Source: Owenia fusiformis (lineage: Eukaryota > Annelida > Polychaeta > Sabellida > Oweniidae). From it: a stretch of DNA of 64,000 nt. The DNA lies in NCBI GenBank assembly GCA_903813345.2, contig CAIIXF020000011.1, positions 3,248,571 to 3,312,570 of the forward strand, written 5' to 3'. The position numbers were made by a program, and so were the translations under genes. Below are positions 60,116-64,000 of this stretch, piece after piece. The notes under the pieces were generated by a model. The model ran no database searches. It saw only the letters and a list, made by a program, of their open reading frames with translations, and had not been told where the DNA came from. Within the stretch, counting starts at the first letter, position 1. Each line of letters begins with the position of its first letter.

Positions 60116-60317
60116 TCAAATTTTCTTTCTTCCTATCCCGCATTGGCCTCGACCCATCCTACATTTGATTAAACACATGGCTTGCGATTTACAGCAACTG
60201 TAACAATTACTCGAAGGTCCTCGTTTTGAAACGAAATCTTCATATGTCTTACTCAGTCTTTTGGCAAGTGCGTCTACGTTGACATCTTTCTGTTGGGCTG
60301 GATGTAACGTGTATGGC
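60116..60317 (-). CDS. Last exon of a probable secreted Cys-rich peptide precursor
   Basis: The exon follows a good acceptor (TTTTACATTTCAG) in phase 2 and ends at TGA (60116-60118). It reads PYTLHPAQQKDVNVDALAKR, then a spacer ending SKR, then a C-terminal peptide with six cysteines spaced C-x2-CC-x5-C-x3-C-x6-C and the tail GRKKI. Two KR pairs look like prohormone convertase sites. The terminal G-RKK resembles an amidation signal but is followed by an extra isoleucine. A signal peptide must come from an upstream exon that I did not find. It could be a neuropeptide, hormone or defence peptide; I recognise no family. Confidence 0.5.
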
Positions 60318-60768
60318 CTGAAATGTAAAACGAAATAATATGTGAATATTCTAAGTTCAGTTGTTTCTGTCATAACTTTTTAATTTACTCTGAGTGTGAA
60401 TCGGCTAATTAATCGTTTTTTTAATTTTAGAAAATTGTTTTTGTTTTTAAATTGTAATCATAACAACAGCGCGGGGCTGATCTTGGAAACTACAAGGAAC
60501 GGAATTCGCTTTGGTTCGCAACGCGCTCAGAATAAAAAGGTTGATTTTTTATATTATTCGTCAATAACCAACCTGAATAACGTGCCGATAGGACTCATAT
60601 ATGACGTCGCTTGATTTTATAGTCACTGTCAATACTGTTTTGATAGATACTGTATTAATACAAACATGTATGTGATGTTATATCCACCGTTTTTATGATC
60701 CCTATACTATAATTAGATGATCTATGATCTGAGATGAAAGACCCTAAAGCGCCAATACCCATGCTGTT

Positions 60769-60872
60769 ATGTACGGTCATTTTCGGATACAGAATCTATC
60801 CCTCGGGAGATACACATATTCCCTCTGGGATAACCCTTATCCAAAACTTCTCAGTACTATAACCCTTATGTA
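60769..60872. mobile_element. Hairpin MITE (TTATGTACGGTC family), copy 2
   Basis: TTATGTACGGTCATTTTCGG with ATCCCTCGGGAGATACACAT at the left and its inverse at the right (GGATAACCCTTATCC, CTCAGTACTATAACCC). It is more worn than the copy at 48672. Confidence 0.7.
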
Positions 60873-61239
60873 TATCCTGGCTTATTGGCATAAGTAGAGG
60901 TATGAATATTATGTAGTCTATCATATTGTCTATGCTCTTGAATATACTGAGAGTTCATGCACTGGTAAACATGTGAACACCATTCCGATGGATATCACGG
61001 TCCCCAATTAGACACCTACACAATTCAATGCCAACGATGACCAAACACTTCCGATAGGTAAGTGTGTATAGCATGTTGTTTCGATAGAAAAGTACACACA
61101 TATATAATTCAAATATACCATCAACTAGAAGAAAATGTTAGTCTTTATTCGTTGGTTTTTAGCGTTCGGCGGCTAGTATTCGACGTTCGGCGTCTGTAAC
61201 AAATGGTAGGGTCGCAAAGCCTCCATGAAGAACTGTTAA

Positions 61240-61557
61240 CCCTTTCCCGACGTGAATATAAAAGAAAAATGTTGGCCCTGGTGACGGATAAGTAAGAACG
61301 GTTTTTAGGGGAAAACTGCAAATAACCTATGCCCCAGGACCTATACCTTGAAATTTATCACTAAAATAAAATTTTGTAGTAAGGATTATCACATTAGAAC
61401 AACTTGTCAAGAATTGATGTAAAAATACTGAATAGAACTGGAGATATTGTCATTTCATTGATGTATATGAATAAAAATAATGGTGCCAAAAGGAGCCTAT
61501 CGTCCTGAAAGGTATTACATAATAGGGCTCCATATGGAGCCTATCGTCGTGAAAGGG
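61240..61557. mobile_element. PiggyBac-like MITE, TTAA-flanked, copy 1
   Basis: CCCTTTCCCGACG after TTAA (61236-61239) is inverted as CGTCGTGAAAGGG before TTAA (61558-61561). GAGCCTATCGTC words repeat near the right end. Non-coding. Confidence 0.8.
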
Positions 61558-61644
61558 TTAACTACCAAAAACTACCCGAAACTGTTCATAAATATATACC
61601 AAATAAATGTTTCTATATGTTCTGAAAAGTGATAAAGTGATTAA

Positions 61645-61936
61645 CCTCTTGACTACCCAGAATGTCGAGATTTTTCGTCACCTCAGAAATGACCTTGAAA
61701 CCCAGAGGGACGAGAAAATCCGTCACAAAATTGTTCTCAAAAATTGCTCTTATTTGAACAATTTTCATCCAATTTACACAAAAATTGTTTTAAAACGTCT
61801 AGAAATGATATCTGCCATCTAATTTTACTAAGTTGAGCATCTTAAGTTGTAAAGGTATGTAGTAAAATGTCAAAAGGTGACAAAAAATGAAAAATTATCT
61901 GGTTTCAACCAATTTTAGAGCCTGGGATTCAAGAGG
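61645..61936. mobile_element. PiggyBac-like MITE, TTAA-flanked, second family
   Basis: CCTCTTGACTACCCAG after TTAA (61641-61644) is inverted as CTGGGATTCAAGAGG before TTAA (61937-61940). The short frame inside (61607-61822) is incidental. Confidence 0.8.
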
Positions 61937-61940
61937 TTAA

Positions 61941-63284
61941 TTCAAAGAAATCCTAGAAGAAATAGTACAGGTAACAGGTGACTTATTTGTATCTCAGAGA
62001 TCGGGGTCCATGCCATTCTGATACTCATCACATCGTTCTGTCTTCAACTAGCAATACTAGTGTGAAGCTAAGAGGGGGAGAAACCCCAGGGTTCAAAGAT
62101 GACATACGCTTATAATGTAAATCTGTATTGAGATGACATCGTCGCTGATTGGTTTAGCGAGTCGATCATTGATTGGTTTAAAACTAGGTCAATTTGAAAA
62201 CTTTGAAAACCAAGATGGAGGGTACCTTTTCGACAAAAGGAGGTGTGCGAAGGAGGAAATCGTATGTCATCAATTGAATCATGGGGTTTTCCCTCCTCTT
62301 TGTGAAGCTAATAGAAGGCCATGATTTCTCATGATGGGTCCATGTATAGTTTGGAAGAGGTTGATCCGTTCATTGATTTTAGACGTTTCATTATTTATAA
62401 GGCCGACCTTATCATCGATACTATTACTCAAGAACAGCCTGTGTGTCTCATCGACACATATTTACGCTGCTCTCCAAACGTTTTGGAACCGGAAGTTAAA
62501 TTTTGTCTCACTAATCAAAGTCCGTTTATTTTTGTAACTATTGTATTTAAGAAACACACCTAAGATCCAATCATTGTCAGACTTTGATATGCCTATTCAA
62601 AGCTCCCCATGACTTATGAAGGGGAGTGTCGGTGACGTTGATTCGTCGATTGTAGCATCACACACGCAGGTGATTTTCCACAAAATGAGGAAGTGCAATG
62701 ACTAATGCCATAATTGTCCTATCTAATGTACACTCCCTTCTGAAATCGCTTGGCATTTTAAGTTACCTTTTGGATCACATGTCTAAGCATTTTAATATTT
62801 GATGATTCTAAATTAGCATCGGATCGCGGAGTGATAAATGTCCGATCGAATTTAATGAGATTTAACGATCTTATCGGTTAATAGCACTTGTACTATTGTT
62901 AATTGTACAAAACATATCCACATTTAAATAAATATTGATATGCCATGATGATATGATATATGATATGATATTATACAATTATTTCAATCTAAAAATTCAG
63001 GCAATCCAAAGGGAAGGAGTCGGGCCTACAAAATATTCGAGGGTAAAAGAATAATACACTCAATTCATAGCACTTAATGTAAAGCCATAAACTACGTTCC
63101 ATTGGAAATTTGCATGTAACAGTGAAATATATATATTTCGCATGTACAATTTTCAACCAAATTGTTTAACCCAAAGTCTCACAGTAAAGTACAAAAATAG
63201 AAAAGGCATTGACTCCCTAGTCATTGGAATAATAATATCCGCCTATATATTCATTTTTTTAAGGTTTTAATTTTCTAATCTAAC
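61941..63284. other. Spacer, no gene recognised
   Basis: Overlapping frames at 62133-62563 have no domain. ATGATATGATATATGATATG-type low complexity lies near 62945-62975. The sequence is otherwise unremarkable. Confidence 0.45.
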
Positions 63285-64000
63285 ATCTCTATTACATAAA
63301 TTGCAATGCAATGTCTGTCTTGGGTCTCTAATACATAAATTGCAATGCGATGTCTGTCTTGGGTCTCTGACACATAAATTGCAATGCGATGTCTGTATTA
63401 GGTCTCTAGCACATGTATTGCAATGCGATGCCTGTCTCGGGTCTCTAATGCATGAATTGGAATGCGATGTCTGTCTTGGGTCTCTAATACATGGATTGGA
63501 ATGCGATGTCTGTCTTGGGTCTCTAATACATGAATTGGAATGCAGTGTCTGTCTTGGGTCTCTAATACATGAATTAAAATGCGATGTCTGTCTTGGGTCT
63601 CTAATACATAGATTGGAATGCGATGTTTGTCTTGGGTCTCTAATACATGAATTGGAATGCGATGTTTGTCTTGGGTCTCTAATACATGAATTGGAATGCG
63701 ATGTTTGTCTTGGGTCTCTAATACATGAATTAAAATGCGGTGTCTGTCTCGGGTCTCTAATACATGAATTGCAGTGCAATGTCTGTATTAGGTCTCTAGC
63801 ACATGTATTGCAATGCGATGCCTGTCTCGGGTCTCTAATACATGAATTGGAATGCGATGTCCGTCTTGGGTCTCTAATAAATTAATTGGAATGCGATGTC
63901 AGTCTTTGGTCTCTTATACATGTATTGCAATGCGATGTCTTTATTGGATCTCTATAACATGTACAATGTATTGCAATGCGATGTCTGTCTTGGGTCTCTA
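63285..64000. repeat. 39-bp tandem array, at least 18 copies, runs off the window
   Basis: GGGTCTCTAATACATGAATT and GGAATGCGATGTCTGTCTT make a 39-bp unit. Because 39 is a multiple of three, it leaves long frames on both strands: + 63301-63885, repeating ECDVCLGSLIHEL, and - 63779-63267, repeating SCIRDPRQTSHSN. A secondary block (GTATTAGGTCTCTAGCACAT) recurs near 63390 and 63785, suggesting duplication of a multi-unit segment of about 390 bp. Confidence 0.92.

Noticed and set aside
62133-62563. Two or three overlapping 60-80-codon frames
   Set aside because: No domain, no splice signals that join them, and overlap in different frames.

Overview
The window looks like nuclear DNA from an invertebrate animal, probably marine. 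It is AT-rich, its genes are spliced with GT-AG introns, it holds several non-LTR retrotransposons and many families of short inverted-repeat transposons, and it contains a recognisable three-exon cystatin B gene. I cannot fix the phylum from sequence alone; a mollusc, brachiopod or related marine invertebrate would fit. There is no prokaryotic gene organisation. Host genes take up only a small part of the 64 kb. The rest is mobile elements, their nested remains, and tandem arrays.

Layout. 1-4.6 kb: a Polinton/Maverick or adintovirus-like block, with a protein-primed type B DNA polymerase broken by an in-frame stop, a (TCC)n tract, and a zinc-finger/acidic-tail protein. 5.0-6.8 kb: a 69-bp tandem array with one detached copy. 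7.6-25.7 kb: a transposon nest. A roughly 1.9-kb element carrying a 53-bp minisatellite occurs twice in opposite orientation. The left copy (7.69-9.26 kb plus 15.70-16.57 kb) is split by a LINE, and the LINE is split by a 4.08-kb DNA transposon with a 9-bp target duplication. The right copy (21.48-23.35 kb) is contiguous. A second LINE (17.4-19.0 kb) carries a hAT-like MITE, and a third LINE fragment sits in one half of a tandem duplication (23.4-25.3 kb). A tRNA-derived SINE follows.

28-38.4 kb is the gene-bearing part: a single-exon membrane sulfotransferase (minus), a four-exon secreted protein of a DUF4434-like type (minus, 591 aa by my splice model), and cystatin B (plus, 98 aa). The last two are head to head, with a decayed mariner-like transposon and a scrap of a paralogous exon between them.

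38.4-44.7 kb carries clusters of fold-back MITEs and TGTCACCACC-type repeats. 44.97-55.85 kb is bracketed by two unrelated tandem arrays, about 190 bp x 15 and about 119 bp x 17. Both are strongly enriched in the tetramer ACGT, both have dimeric higher-order structure, and the outer edges share an ACCCAGC(T/A)AAC inverted terminus. I rate this the most unusual structure in the window. 56-64 kb holds a mariner-like element with about 200-bp inverted repeats, a tandemly duplicated element, the last exon of a probable Cys-rich secreted peptide precursor, two neighbouring TTAA-flanked MITEs, and a 39-bp array that runs off the end.

The host genes show no functional linkage to each other. Most of the structure reflects repeated insertion and tandem amplification.
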